Assembly (NCBI RefSeq): GCF_000755145.1
Contig: NZ_CP009228.1
Coordinates: forward strand, 1,907,694 to 1,971,693
DNA: 64,000 nucleotides
Direction: 5' to 3'
From: Treponema putidum
GTDB lineage: Bacteria > Spirochaetota > Spirochaetia > Treponematales > Treponemataceae
The notes beneath the pieces were generated by a model that ran no database searches, had not been told where the DNA came from, and was given only the letters and a program-made list of their open reading frames with translations. How positions within the stretch are numbered: the stretch's first letter is position 1; every line of letters begins with the position of its first letter. Below are positions 26,769 through 35,502 of the stretch, in pieces. Both the position numbers and the translations under genes were made by a program.

Positions 26769-26975
26769 ATGTTAGTAGCAGAATACGACTATGATACAGA
26801 CATTGCAGTACAGAGGGAAGAAAGTTTAAGGATAGGCATCCAGCAAGGCTTTGCCGACGGTTCGTACAAAAAAGCCTTAGAGGATGCAGGCAATTTAAAA
26901 CAGCTTGGTGTTTCAATTGATATTATCGCTAAAGCCACCGGTCTCAGTAAAGAAGAAGTGGAAGCGATTAATTAA
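26769..26975 (+). pseudogene. C-terminal tail of an Rpn/PDDEXK nuclease
   Basis: A 68-residue open frame (MLVAEYDYDTDIAVQREESL, then ADGSYKKALEDAGNLKQLGV, AKATGLSKEEVEAIN) that corresponds to the family C terminus. Compare LSESEIEKL at the end of the intact copy at 9818-10582. It is separated from its N-terminal half by two hairpin elements. The whole remnant is flanked by an imperfect repeat (TTGCGCTC-n-CTGCG, then GTTAAAT) at about 26045 and 27047. Confidence 0.65.
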
Positions 26976-27093
26976 TTGGTAATGTGTAATGGGGAATTAC
27001 ATATAAGTTTAGCTGTTTCTTTCTTAGTTTCATAAAAAAAATCACTTTGCGCTCGCTGCGGTTAAATAAAAAGTAAACTGCAGAGAGGGTAGA

Positions 27094-28260
27094 TTACTTT
27101 TCAGGGAGGCTGTCCAGCGGCTTTTCTTCTTCCGGTGCAGTTGAAATAAAACAGCCTTTTTTGTTATCTCTGTGCTGGACAATTATCCTAGCGTCAGGAT
27201 TGCCTCTTTCTTTAATTCCTTTCATTAAAAGAGGATATATTTTAGCCTCTTTTTTGGGGCTTCTGTTAAGGATTAGGATTAGGGCTTCATTTTTAAAAGC
27301 ATCCATCATATAAAAATCGCCGTCTCCGTCTCCGGCTATTAGAACAGGAGCCTTGTTTTGATGTTTGGGGGCAAGGACTTTTTTTATAGCCTCGGCTTTT
27401 CCTTCTTTCCTTGTTGCAGGGATAGAGGTGTCGTCTATAACTGTAAGTTTTTTATTTTTATCAAAGAGCCTTCTTCTTCCGAAAACGTTTTTAGTGTCCA
27501 GCTTATATCCGTACTTTGGGAGGGTGGCAAAAACGCGGACATTGTCTTCTTGGGAAGCCGAGCAAATATAGACTTCGATTCCGTTTTTCCTTAAAGCCGA
27601 AAACAAGTCTTGCATTTCTTCTTGAACACGCAAACCCTTTCTATATCCGCCTTCTACTTCTCCTGACCTTCCTTTTAAGACCGATGATGAGCGTACTGTA
27701 TAAGTTTTTATTTCGTCTTTTAAGCCTTGGTCTATCGCCGTTTCCGTAAGGGCCGATATTTCTTCCAGTGTCATACCTGTGCTTACGGATTGGCCTATAT
27801 CCACACCGCAAAGTGAGGCGGCTCCTCTCATTAAGACAAGCATCTTAGCCTTAAAATCTATGAACTCTTCAGTTGAAGTAATTTCTGAAAGGCTCATTGT
27901 TCCGCTTAGGCCTGAATAATTTTTATATAGAAACTCATAGCGCTCGTTTAAATCGTCGGAAAGCTCATCGGCAGTTAAGACCCTGCCTTCAATGTTTACC
28001 GTATGGGGTAAAACCTCATCTTGGGGAATCCCCGCCCTTATGGTTTGATTAAATTCTTTGGGGCTTAAATTAAAACAAAGGTTTTCAATCTGATATACAA
28101 AAAGATTATCCTGTGTGTCATAAAAAATTGAAGTAAAATCCCAGTCAAAAACGGCATAATTTCCGTTAAAGGCTTTTTCCCTTATCAGTTTTTCGAGCCT
28201 ATTTTTATTTTGAGGCTCCCAATTTCCCGTCTTTAAAATTAAAGCATCATCGTTAAGCAT
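27094..28260 (-). CDS. HAD-superfamily phosphatase
   Basis: A 388-residue hydrolase of the haloacid dehalogenase superfamily. Motif I is VFDWDFTSIFYDTQ (nucleophile Asp with Asp two residues on), motif II is YICSASQEDN (Ser), and motif III/IV is IAGDGDGDFYMMDAF. A cap domain of about 170 residues sits between motifs I and II, as in phosphoserine-phosphatase-like (C1 cap) members. It is cytoplasmic with no signal peptide. The start at 28260 is preferred; the 12 extra upstream residues are hydrophobic and lack support. It lies alone, divergent from murG across about 160 bp with no clear extra feature. The substrate is unknown. Confidence 0.72.
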   Translation of the reverse strand: MLNDDALILKTGNWEPQNKNRLEKLIREKAFNGNYAVFDWDFTSIFYDTQDNLFVYQIENLCFNLSPKEFNQTIRAGIPQDEVLPHTVNIEGRVLTADELSDDLNERYEFLYKNYSGLSGTMSLSEITSTEEFIDFKAKMLVLMRGAASLCGVDIGQSVSTGMTLEEISALTETAIDQGLKDEIKTYTVRSSSVLKGRSGEVEGGYRKGLRVQEEMQDLFSALRKNGIEVYICSASQEDNVRVFATLPKYGYKLDTKNVFGRRRLFDKNKKLTVIDDTSIPATRKEGKAEAIKKVLAPKHQNKAPVLIAGDGDGDFYMMDAFKNEALILILNRSPKKEAKIYPLLMKGIKERGNPDARIIVQHRDNKKGCFISTAPEEEKPLDSLPEK

Positions 28261-28422
28261 AAGACTTATTATGAATAAATTATAAAATAAAGTCAATCGG
28301 AAGGGGAAAAAATTGAAACTCTTTAGGATATGCTCTATAAGTAGTCTATAAAAATGTCAATTTTTTGAGAACCTTATAAATAGCTCTTTTCAAAATTGTG
28401 TCATTGTGATACACTGAATTCC

Positions 28423-29600
28423 ATGAAATGTGTTGTTTTTACCGGAGGCGGAACGGGGGGGCATATTTTTCCCGGACTGGCAGTTGCCGAGGCCTTGAGC
28501 TCTTCTTTAGAATGTAGAATAGTTTGGATCGGCTCTGCTAAGGGCATTGACCGCAAAATAGTTGAATCTTCCGAGCTTTACTCGGCTTCTCCTTCAGTTC
28601 TTGAATTCATAGGTATTCCTGCCGGAAAATTGAGGCGGTATTTTAGTTTTCAAAACTTTATAGATGTTTTTAAGGTTGCGGCAGGCTTTATAAAGTCCTT
28701 TTTTATTCTTTTAAAGTTAAAACCTCTTTTTGTTTTTCTAAGGGCGGCTTTGTTTCGGTGCCTCCCTGTGCCGCTGCAAAATTCTTAAAAATTCCGGTTA
28801 TCACTCACGAGTGTGATTTTTCGCCCGGCCTTGCAACAAGGATTAATTCTAAATTTGCAAATCATATTTTGGTTTCATATCAAGAAACGGCGGAGCTCTT
28901 ACCGGCTTCTCTCCGCTCAAAAGTTATATGTACGGGGAATCCAGTCCGCTTAAGTTTTTATTCGGGCAGGCCTGAAAAGGGACTCTCCTTTTTAAACATA
29001 AAATCGGACTTACCTGTTTTGTTTGTTTTAGGTGGAAGTCTAGGTGCAAGACAGTTAAACGATTTGATTTCCGATTCAATCGAATATCTTGTAAAGCATT
29101 TTGTTGTGGTTCATCAGATTGGGGAAGCCAATATGGATCAGGGACAAAAAATTAAAGATAGTCTTTTAAACTCCTCTCCCGAATTTGCAGAAAACTATAA
29201 ACCCTATCCCTTTATAAAAAAAGAGATGGCCGATGTTTTAAGCCTTTCTTCAATTGTGGTGTCGCGGGCAGGTGCCAATACGGTTTGGGAATCGGCAGCT
29301 GCCGGTAAGCCTATGATTTTGGTTCCTCTTGAAAAGGGAAGCTCCCGCGGCGATCAAATAGAAAATGCCGAATTCTTTAAGAAAAAAGGTGCCGCAGAAA
29401 TTCTTTTGGGTGAAGATGTAAGGCCCGATATTTTTATAAGGCTTTTACGGGAGCTTGGGTTTGAAGAAAGCGTAACCGGAAACGAGAGGCTAAAAAAGAT
29501 GGCTCAGGCCTCAGCTGCCTTGGCCGGTGAAAAACCTGCCCTTGTAATTGCCGATTTTTTAAAAACTTTTTTACCGTTAAGGATTAGGAGTTTTAAATAG
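28423..29600 (+). CDS. murG: MurG, lipid II-forming GlcNAc transferase, frame broken at a T5 run
   Basis: UDP-GlcNAc:undecaprenyl-PP-MurNAc-pentapeptide transferase, which completes lipid II on the inner membrane. The N terminus has the signature VVFTGGGTGGHIFPGLAVAE. The second part has VFVLGGSLGARQLNDLI, ITHECDFSPGLATRIN and SRAGANTVWESAAAGKPMIL. The two parts are in frames one base apart. Adding one T to the run at 28733-28737 gives KPLFVFSKGGFVSVPPCAAA, the expected family sequence, and a 392-residue protein. The gene is normally essential and single-copy, so a sequencing undercall is the likely cause. A possible -10 (TACACT, 28410-28415) ends 7 bp before the ATG. Confidence 0.9.
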
Positions 29601-29632
29601 ATGGAGATAATTAAATGGTGGAGAATAATTAA

Positions 29633-30100
29633 ATGCGGATAGGAAGTGCCGATATAGTTTTTTTGATTATCATGGCTTTTTTTGTTATTAAGGTTACTAT
29701 TACAGGATTTATAGACGAGTTTTTTTCAAAAGCGGCGGTTATTGTCGGCGGGCTTGTAGCTTTTTTGTTTTATAAATTACTTACTCCCGTAATTACCGAG
29801 CTTTTAGGCGAAAAGTCATTATCCGCTATAATATCATTTTTGATTTTATTTTTATCCGTTTATTTGGTTATAAAATTGGTGCAAGTTTTTTTAGGCTCTC
29901 TTTTTTCAAGCGAGTCCTTAAAAAATTTGGATAGGTCATTGGGATTTTTTTTAGGTCTTGTAGAGGGATTGATTGTAATAGGAGTTATCCTAATGCTCAT
30001 CAATATACAAACCTTTGTTTCATTTGATAAAATATTGAGTGAAAGCATTTTTGCTAAAATTCTTTCTCCATTTATTTTAGATATAACCAAGCAGTTGTAG
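29633..30100 (+). CDS. CvpA-family membrane protein
   Basis: A 155-residue protein with four hydrophobic segments (VFLIIMAFFVIKVTI, AAVIVGGLVAFLFYKL, AIISFLILFLSVYLVIKLV, FFLGLVEGLIVIGVILMLI) and the CvpA-type opening SADIVFLIIM followed by TGFIDEFFSK. The family (named for colicin V production) is widespread. It has been tied to envelope homeostasis and purine-operon context in enterobacteria, but has no settled biochemical role. It lies between murG and holB on the same strand (33 and 19 bp gaps), so it probably shares their transcript. Confidence 0.75.
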   Translation: MRIGSADIVFLIIMAFFVIKVTITGFIDEFFSKAAVIVGGLVAFLFYKLLTPVITELLGEKSLSAIISFLILFLSVYLVIKLVQVFLGSLFSSESLKNLDRSLGFFLGLVEGLIVIGVILMLINIQTFVSFDKILSESIFAKILSPFILDITKQL

Positions 30101-30118
30101 TTTTTATAGGGGGTATAA

Positions 30119-31408
30119 ATGTTTGAAAATCTCATAGATCAAGAAGCTGGTCTTAGGCTCATTCAAGATATACAACAAAAAAAACTTCCGCCTTCGATTT
30201 TGTTTTCGGGGCCTGAGTGTTCAGGAAAACTGACCGCAGCCCTTGAGCTTGCCCGTTCCGTTTCTTGTACGGGAACAGGAAATTGGACTTGTACTTGTTC
30301 TTCATGCTTAAGACAAAAAGAAATGATTTCTCCCGATGTTCTTATTTTAGGAGCACGGGACCACAGCCCCGAAATAAAGGCTGCCTGCGAGACCTTATTA
30401 AAAACAAAAACCATTTCTTCGCGATATTTATTTTTGCGGGCTATTAGAAAACTTACCTCCCGATTCGATTCCCGTCTTTGGGATACGGATGAAACAAAAT
30501 TCGTCAAAGCCGCTCCCGTCATTGCAGAGATTGAAGAGCTTCTAGCCGATCTATGCTCCTGCCCTATCGAAACTATAGATGACAAGGTGCTTAACAAAAC
30601 TGCGGAAGCTCTTGTCTTAAAAGCCGCAAAACTTCAAGATGAATGTATGTACGATACTATTCCCATAAATCAGGTTAGAAAGGCTTCATCATGGGTACGC
30701 CTAATGCCTTCGGGAATAAAAAAAGTATTGATTGTTGAAAATGCCGATAAAATGCAGGAAGGCGCAAGAAATGCCTTTTTAAAAATTTTGGAAGAGCCGC
30801 CTTCTTATGCGGTTTTTGTTTTAACTACGGCTCACCGTGGCGCGATTATGCCGACAATACTATCAAGAGTCCGCACTTATACTTTTAAAGAAAGAGAAAA
30901 AAAATCCCAAGAAGAAGTTATAAGACGGGTTTTTAAAGGAGAACCTTGTCATGAGCCCTTCGGTAAGTTTAATCTTTTAAGCTCTTACCTTTACGGTTTT
31001 TTACCGGTGAGTTTCCTGACAATTCAAAATGCTGCATCCTTATTTTATGAATATATTTTTTTGCTCATAGACAGGCAAAATAAAATTCTTCCTTCAGCTC
31101 TTTATAATTCAATCTCAAATTACAAAAATAAAAATAAGTATGACAATTCAAATTGCACGATCGCAAACATCGTAAATCTTTTAAATAAATGTAAGCCGCA
31201 TACGATTTATATTTTATTCTTAAACAGCCTTTTATTTTTTTTACAAGACGGATTAAAAAATGAAGTATGTTCGGCATTGGAAGTTGAGTCTTATTTTAAA
31301 ATAACGGTATTGATAAAAAGAGCCGAAGCCGGTGTAGATATTTTTAATATTTCACCTCAAGCTGCTTTAGAAAACTTGGCAGAACAAATTAAGGAAAAAC
31401 TTATATGA
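30119..31408 (+). CDS. holB: DNA polymerase III delta' subunit-like clamp loader ATPase
   Basis: A 429-residue AAA+ protein of the delta'/gamma family. The degenerate Walker A is LFSGPECSGKLTAALELA. A zinc-binding cysteine cluster follows (SVSCTG, then WTCTCSSCLRQKE). The typical NQVRKASSWVRLMPSGIKKV, LIVENADKMQEGARNAFLKI and LEEPPSYAVFVLTT blocks lead to the sensor region ILSRVRTYTF. It is longer than Escherichia coli delta' (334 residues), with an insertion at residues 80-160. It overlaps the next gene by 4 bp (ATGA). It loads the beta clamp at the replication fork. Confidence 0.78.
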   Translation: MFENLIDQEAGLRLIQDIQQKKLPPSILFSGPECSGKLTAALELARSVSCTGTGNWTCTCSSCLRQKEMISPDVLILGARDHSPEIKAACETLLKTKTISSRYLFLRAIRKLTSRFDSRLWDTDETKFVKAAPVIAEIEELLADLCSCPIETIDDKVLNKTAEALVLKAAKLQDECMYDTIPINQVRKASSWVRLMPSGIKKVLIVENADKMQEGARNAFLKILEEPPSYAVFVLTTAHRGAIMPTILSRVRTYTFKEREKKSQEEVIRRVFKGEPCHEPFGKFNLLSSYLYGFLPVSFLTIQNAASLFYEYIFLLIDRQNKILPSALYNSISNYKNKNKYDNSNCTIANIVNLLNKCKPHTIYILFLNSLLFFLQDGLKNEVCSALEVESYFKITVLIKRAEAGVDIFNISPQAALENLAEQIKEKLI

Positions 31409-32606
31409 GAGAATTTATGAGAAGGGGAATACAAAAGTCCTCAAGTATGAATGAAGCTCAACTTAGAACTTTTGTCAAATTAATGGCAAGCGAATATTCT
31501 CTTTTGGACTCTATGATGGACTCACTAAATGACGGAGTTGTAGTTGCCGACTCGGAGAATAAAATAGTAAAATCCAACAGAGCTGCTGAACGTATTTTGG
31601 AAAGTCATTTAAGCGATAATCAAGAAAAAAACGTTTGGGAGTATATAAACTCGTCTGATATTTCAGAATTTGTAGCTTCGGTTATTCAAAATGAAAGCGG
31701 GCAAACTTCAAAAGAGTTTAATCTAAAAGCCGATAAGCCCGAAAGTAAAAATAAATATATTGAAGTTTCGGTTCTTCCCTTGGTAAACGAAAAAAAATTC
31801 AAGGTACGATAATTATGATTGCGGATATTACCGAAAAAAGAATTGAAGAAATTAAAACCCGCCGCCTTGAAAGTCTTGCAAGTCTAACAAATGTGGCAGC
31901 CGCCGTTGCTCATGAAATAAAAAATCCTCTTGCCGCAATCAGTATTCATTTACAGCTTTTAAAGAAAAATTTTACAGCCTGTAATTTATCGATAAACCAA
32001 AAAGCTCAAAAACATATAGATGTTATTGAAGAAGAAATTGAAAGACTCAATAAAATCGTGGTGGATTTTTTATTTGCCGTGCGCCCATTAAAATTCGAAT
32101 TTGTTCCCGTAGATATAAATGTTTTATTAAAAAATTTATACGATACATTTTTTGACGAGTTTAATGACAGCGGTATAACTATTTCTCTTAGTTTTTCAAA
32201 GGATATGCCTAAGATTCAAGGTGATGAAAGATTCTTGCGGCAGGCATTTATGAATGTATTAACTAATGCAAAAGCCGCAATGCCAGGCGGCGGCTTTTTG
32301 GATATATCGACAAAAGCAGTAAACGATTTTATTGTTGTAATCATTTCGGATTCCGGGCAGGGTATCTTACCCGAAGATATGCATAAAATTTTCGAACCTT
32401 ATTTTACAACGAAGCATGACGGAACAGGTTTGGGGCTGACCATGACTTATAAGGTCATAAAAGAACATGGAGGAGACATAAACGTTTATTCCGATTACGG
32501 TATGGGAACAAGTTTTAAATTTTCACTGCCCATAGAGCGAAAGGGTTCACAGCTTTTACTCTCCGATAAAACTTCAGATTTTGATGCGGTAAAGGATATA
32601 AAATGA
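31405..32606 (+). CDS. NtrB-type sensor histidine kinase with PAS domain, frame broken at an A8 run
   Basis: The N-terminal PAS domain (LLDSMMDSLNDGVVVADSEN, then NRAAERILE) ends early at 31812, and the kinase core continues one base back. Adding one A to the A8 run at 31790-31797 gives EKKIQGTIIMIADITEKR, the usual PAS end, and a 400-residue kinase. Core motifs: H box AAVAHEIKNPLAAISIHLQL, N box FMNVLTNAKAAM, G1 ISDSGQGI, G2 GTGLGLTMTYK. There is no transmembrane segment, so it is a cytoplasmic sensor. It overlaps the response regulator by 4 bp. It probably phosphorylates that regulator, as in the NtrB/NtrC or Borrelia Hk2/Rrp2 pairs. Confidence 0.82.
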
Positions 32607-34024
32607 AATTTAATATTTTGATTATTGATGATGAAAAAAATATTCGTGAAGGCCTTGCGATGGCCTTGGAAGATGAGGGGTATGGAGTAATTACTGCCGA
32701 TAACGGAAGAACAGGTTTGGATATTGCCTTAAAAGAAGAAGTCGATCTTGTAATTACCGATTTAAAAATGCCTGAAATCAGCGGTGAAGAAGTCTTACGT
32801 GAAGTTATTTCAAAAACCCCCGGAGTTCCCGTAATTGTTTTAACCGGCCACGGCACGGTAGAAACTGCTGTTGAAGCCATGAGAATGGGAGCCTACGATT
32901 TTTTAACCAAGCCCTTGGATTTGGAACGTCTTTTTCTTTTAGTAAAAAGGGCCTTACAAAACAGAGCTCTTGTTCTTCAAAACCGTGCTCTTTTACACGA
33001 TATTGAAACCAAACAAAGTTTTGAAAATATTATAGGCAAAAGTCCTCTTATGGAAAAGGTTTTTGAAAATATAAAAAAAGTTGCTCCTACAAAGGCAAGC
33101 GTCTTAATTACCGGAGAAACGGGAGTTGGAAAAGAACTGATAGCTCGGGCTATTCATAATCTTTCAAACCGCAAGGATAAGCCCTTTGTACAAGTCCACT
33201 GTGCTTCCTTTGCCGAGAGCCTTTTGGAATCCGAACTTTTCGGCCATGAAAAAGGGGCATTTACAGGAGCCGTACAACGCAGCCGAGGCCGTTTTGAGAT
33301 TGCAAACGGGGGGTCTCTTTTTTTGGATGAAATAGGCGAAATCAACCAAATGATACAGGTAAAACTCTTGCGTGTTCTTCAAGAAAAAAAGTTTGAGAGG
33401 GTAGGAGGTACTGAAACTATTAGCATAGATACAAGGATAATTGCCGCAACAAACAGGGATCTGGTAGAGGAAATAAAAAAAGGAAATTTTAGAGAAGACC
33501 TTTACTTTAGATTGAATGTTGTTCATATTCACGTGCCTCCCTTACGCGAACGCAAAGAAGATATTCCTCTTTTGGCCGCTGCCTTTATAAAAGAATTTGC
33601 CGAGGAGAACGATAAAAAAATAGATTCTATTGAACCGCGTGCAAGGACTGCAATTTATAATTATGAATGGCCTGGAAATATAAGGCAGCTTCAAAACTGT
33701 ATTCAAAGTGCCGTTGTAATGAGCTCCGATAATGTAATTCATTTTGACGACTTGCCGGCAAGTTTACGCGAAAAAGCCGAGCCTTCTTCAATCCGTATAC
33801 CTATGGGAGTAAATATGGCCGAAGCCGAAAAGCAAATTATTTTACAGACTCTTGCAAACCAAAATAACAATAAATCAAAGACAGCCGATATTTTGGGAAT
33901 AGGCAGAAGAACCCTCCATCGAAAACTTGATGAGTATGAGGCGGAGATTAAAGATGATACTTCCCGAATGTTGGAAGAAAAAGAAAATCAATCCAAAAAG
34001 GAAAAATCGAATGGCAAAAAATAA
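32603..34024 (+). CDS. NtrC-family sigma-54-dependent response regulator
   Basis: A 473-residue three-domain activator. The receiver domain has the acidic pair IIDDEKN, phospho-acceptor Asp in LVITDLKMPEISG and Lys in FLTKPLD. The AAA+ domain has Walker A ITGETGVGKELIA, the sigma-54 contact loop GAFTGA, Walker B SLFLDEIGEIN and the arginine region RLNVVHIHVPPLRERKEDIP. A Fis-type helix-turn-helix lies at NNNKSKTADILGIGRRTLHR. It should drive sigma-54 promoters when phosphorylated by the kinase encoded just upstream. A charged tail (MLEEKENQSKKEKSNGKK) overlaps the rlmE start by 14 bp. Confidence 0.9.
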   Translation: MKFNILIIDDEKNIREGLAMALEDEGYGVITADNGRTGLDIALKEEVDLVITDLKMPEISGEEVLREVISKTPGVPVIVLTGHGTVETAVEAMRMGAYDFLTKPLDLERLFLLVKRALQNRALVLQNRALLHDIETKQSFENIIGKSPLMEKVFENIKKVAPTKASVLITGETGVGKELIARAIHNLSNRKDKPFVQVHCASFAESLLESELFGHEKGAFTGAVQRSRGRFEIANGGSLFLDEIGEINQMIQVKLLRVLQEKKFERVGGTETISIDTRIIAATNRDLVEEIKKGNFREDLYFRLNVVHIHVPPLRERKEDIPLLAAAFIKEFAEENDKKIDSIEPRARTAIYNYEWPGNIRQLQNCIQSAVVMSSDNVIHFDDLPASLREKAEPSSIRIPMGVNMAEAEKQIILQTLANQNNNKSKTADILGIGRRTLHRKLDEYEAEIKDDTSRMLEEKENQSKKEKSNGKK

Positions 34025-34610
34025 ATACAGCGAACCCGATTATTGGTCAAAAAAAGCTTTTGCCGAAAATTATCCTGCGCGTTCCGTATACAAACTTGAA
34101 GAGATGAATAAAAAATTTAATCTTTTTTCTCCTAATGATAAGGTACTGGATTTGGGAGCGGCTCCCGGAAGCTGGACCGTCTATGTTTTGCGCTTTTTAA
34201 ATAAGGAGGGAAGGGTAACTGCCGTCGATTTAAAGCCTCTGGATTCTTCAGTCTATGATGAGAGGCTTAATTTTTTTCAAGGCGATATGTTCGATAAGGG
34301 AATCATAAAATCGGTAAAAGAATTGGGTCCTTATGATGCGGTTATCTGCGATGCAGCTCCTTCAACAACAGGAAACAAAACCGTTGATACGGCGCGTTCT
34401 TCAGGTTTGGTAGAGCTTGCGCTTTATTATGCTCAAGAGCAGCTAAAACAAGGCGGTTCTTTTGTCGTAAAGATATTTCAAGGAGGAGATCAACAGATTC
34501 ACTTAAATAACTTAAGGAAATGTTTTAAGACGGCAAGAGCCTTTAAGCCGGAAGCATGCCGCAGTTCAAGTTTTGAAACCTATTTAATAGGTTTGGATTT
34601 TAAGGGTTAG
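34011..34610 (+). CDS. rlmE: 23S rRNA 2'-O-methyltransferase RlmE (FtsJ)
   Basis: A 199-residue SAM-dependent methyltransferase that modifies U2552 (Escherichia coli numbering) of 23S rRNA late in 50S assembly. The SAM loop is VLDLGAAPGSWTVYVL. The catalytic K-D-K-E tetrad is in ARSVYKLEE (Lys), VICDAAPSTTG (Asp), FVVKIFQGG (Lys) and SSSFETYLIG (Glu). The start at 34011 follows a GGAAAAATCG purine stretch and gives the normal family length; the longer reading frame upstream is only overlap with the regulator gene. Its 3' end overlaps the convergent P-loop gene by 11 bp. Confidence 0.9.
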   Translation: MAKNKYSEPDYWSKKAFAENYPARSVYKLEEMNKKFNLFSPNDKVLDLGAAPGSWTVYVLRFLNKEGRVTAVDLKPLDSSVYDERLNFFQGDMFDKGIIKSVKELGPYDAVICDAAPSTTGNKTVDTARSSGLVELALYYAQEQLKQGGSFVVKIFQGGDQQIHLNNLRKCFKTARAFKPEACRSSSFETYLIGLDFKG

Positions 34611-35496
34611 AATCTTCCTTGCTGATTATTTTATCGATTATAATATTTATCTGAATAATCAATATACCCGTGTACCGCTCTATCTGTTCGATTATATATT
34701 TTTGGAGCTGATTGATTTTTCCGGTCAGCTGAGTTCCGAAAGGAATATCAACAGTTATGTCAAGTCTGTATCCGCTTTCTTCTTTTTTGATGTTGAGTTT
34801 TTTGATAACCACTTCTTTATCGTACTCTTTAAGACAATTAAATACCATTTGAGTTAAAGCGGATTCGGATATTTCAACTGTGCCGACTTTTGAGAATTCC
34901 GGACGGACTACGGATTTTTCAAAAAGTTTTGATTGTTCGGTTCCTACGAAGGGCGTTTTTTTCTTTTTGAAAAAAAGCCTTATCTTATCATAAAATATTT
35001 TCGGATAGTTTCTTTGAACTTCCAATGAAGGAACAGGTATTACATGCTTACCTTCAACACGCCTTGACCTCATGGCCGTTTCGATTTCTTCTCTGCTTGC
35101 AATGTCTTCAATTTTAATTATTTTTTGAGGCTGCGGAATTTGAAGACGGGCGGCAATCTTGTTTACCATTTTTTCGGAAGTTCCCAATATTAAAATCTTT
35201 TTAAAACTATGGGATTGCAAAGCCTTTGCCGCCCCGTCTCTATGTTTTTTATCGTCAAATAAGGCAACCTTTACGGCAGCTAAAAAAGTTTTTTCTCTTT
35301 TTGCAGATTGACCTGCAATTATCTTATCGTTATAGATTAAAAGCCCGTCATCGATGATAAGCTTGATGCCGTATTTTTCGGCAAGAAGTTGAGCTCTAAA
35401 ACTCTTTCCCGTTCCGCTTTCACCGACAAGGGCATAAACTGAAGTACCTTTAATCTTCCGTAAAATTTTTTTTAAAAGTCTTTTTAAATCAAACAT
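34600..35496 (-). CDS. P-loop ATPase fused to an Asp23/Gls24-like domain
   Basis: A 298-residue protein with two parts. Residues 1-130 hold a P-loop (YALVGESGTGKSFRAQLLAE) and a Walker-B-like IIDDGLLIY, with no recognised partner domain. Residues 205-285 (VGTVEISESALTQMVFNCL, then YRLDITVDIPFGTQLTGKIN and LQKYIIEQIERYTGI) look like an Asp23/Gls24 (alkaline-shock) domain, a small alpha/beta fold seen in envelope-stress proteins. I know of no named family joining the two. It lies 6 bp after htrA on the same strand, hinting at an envelope-stress role. A decayed copy of part of it lies at 38211-38257. Confidence 0.6.
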   Translation of the reverse strand: MFDLKRLLKKILRKIKGTSVYALVGESGTGKSFRAQLLAEKYGIKLIIDDGLLIYNDKIIAGQSAKREKTFLAAVKVALFDDKKHRDGAAKALQSHSFKKILILGTSEKMVNKIAARLQIPQPQKIIKIEDIASREEIETAMRSRRVEGKHVIPVPSLEVQRNYPKIFYDKIRLFFKKKKTPFVGTEQSKLFEKSVVRPEFSKVGTVEISESALTQMVFNCLKEYDKEVVIKKLNIKKEESGYRLDITVDIPFGTQLTGKINQLQKYIIEQIERYTGILIIQINIIIDKIISKEDSNP

Positions 35497-35502
35497 CGGC
35501 TC

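Noticed and set aside
30163-30597. 144-codon minus-strand ORF inside holB
   Set aside because: It is antisense to the clamp-loader Walker A and zinc region and shows low-complexity Ser/Arg content typical of shadows.
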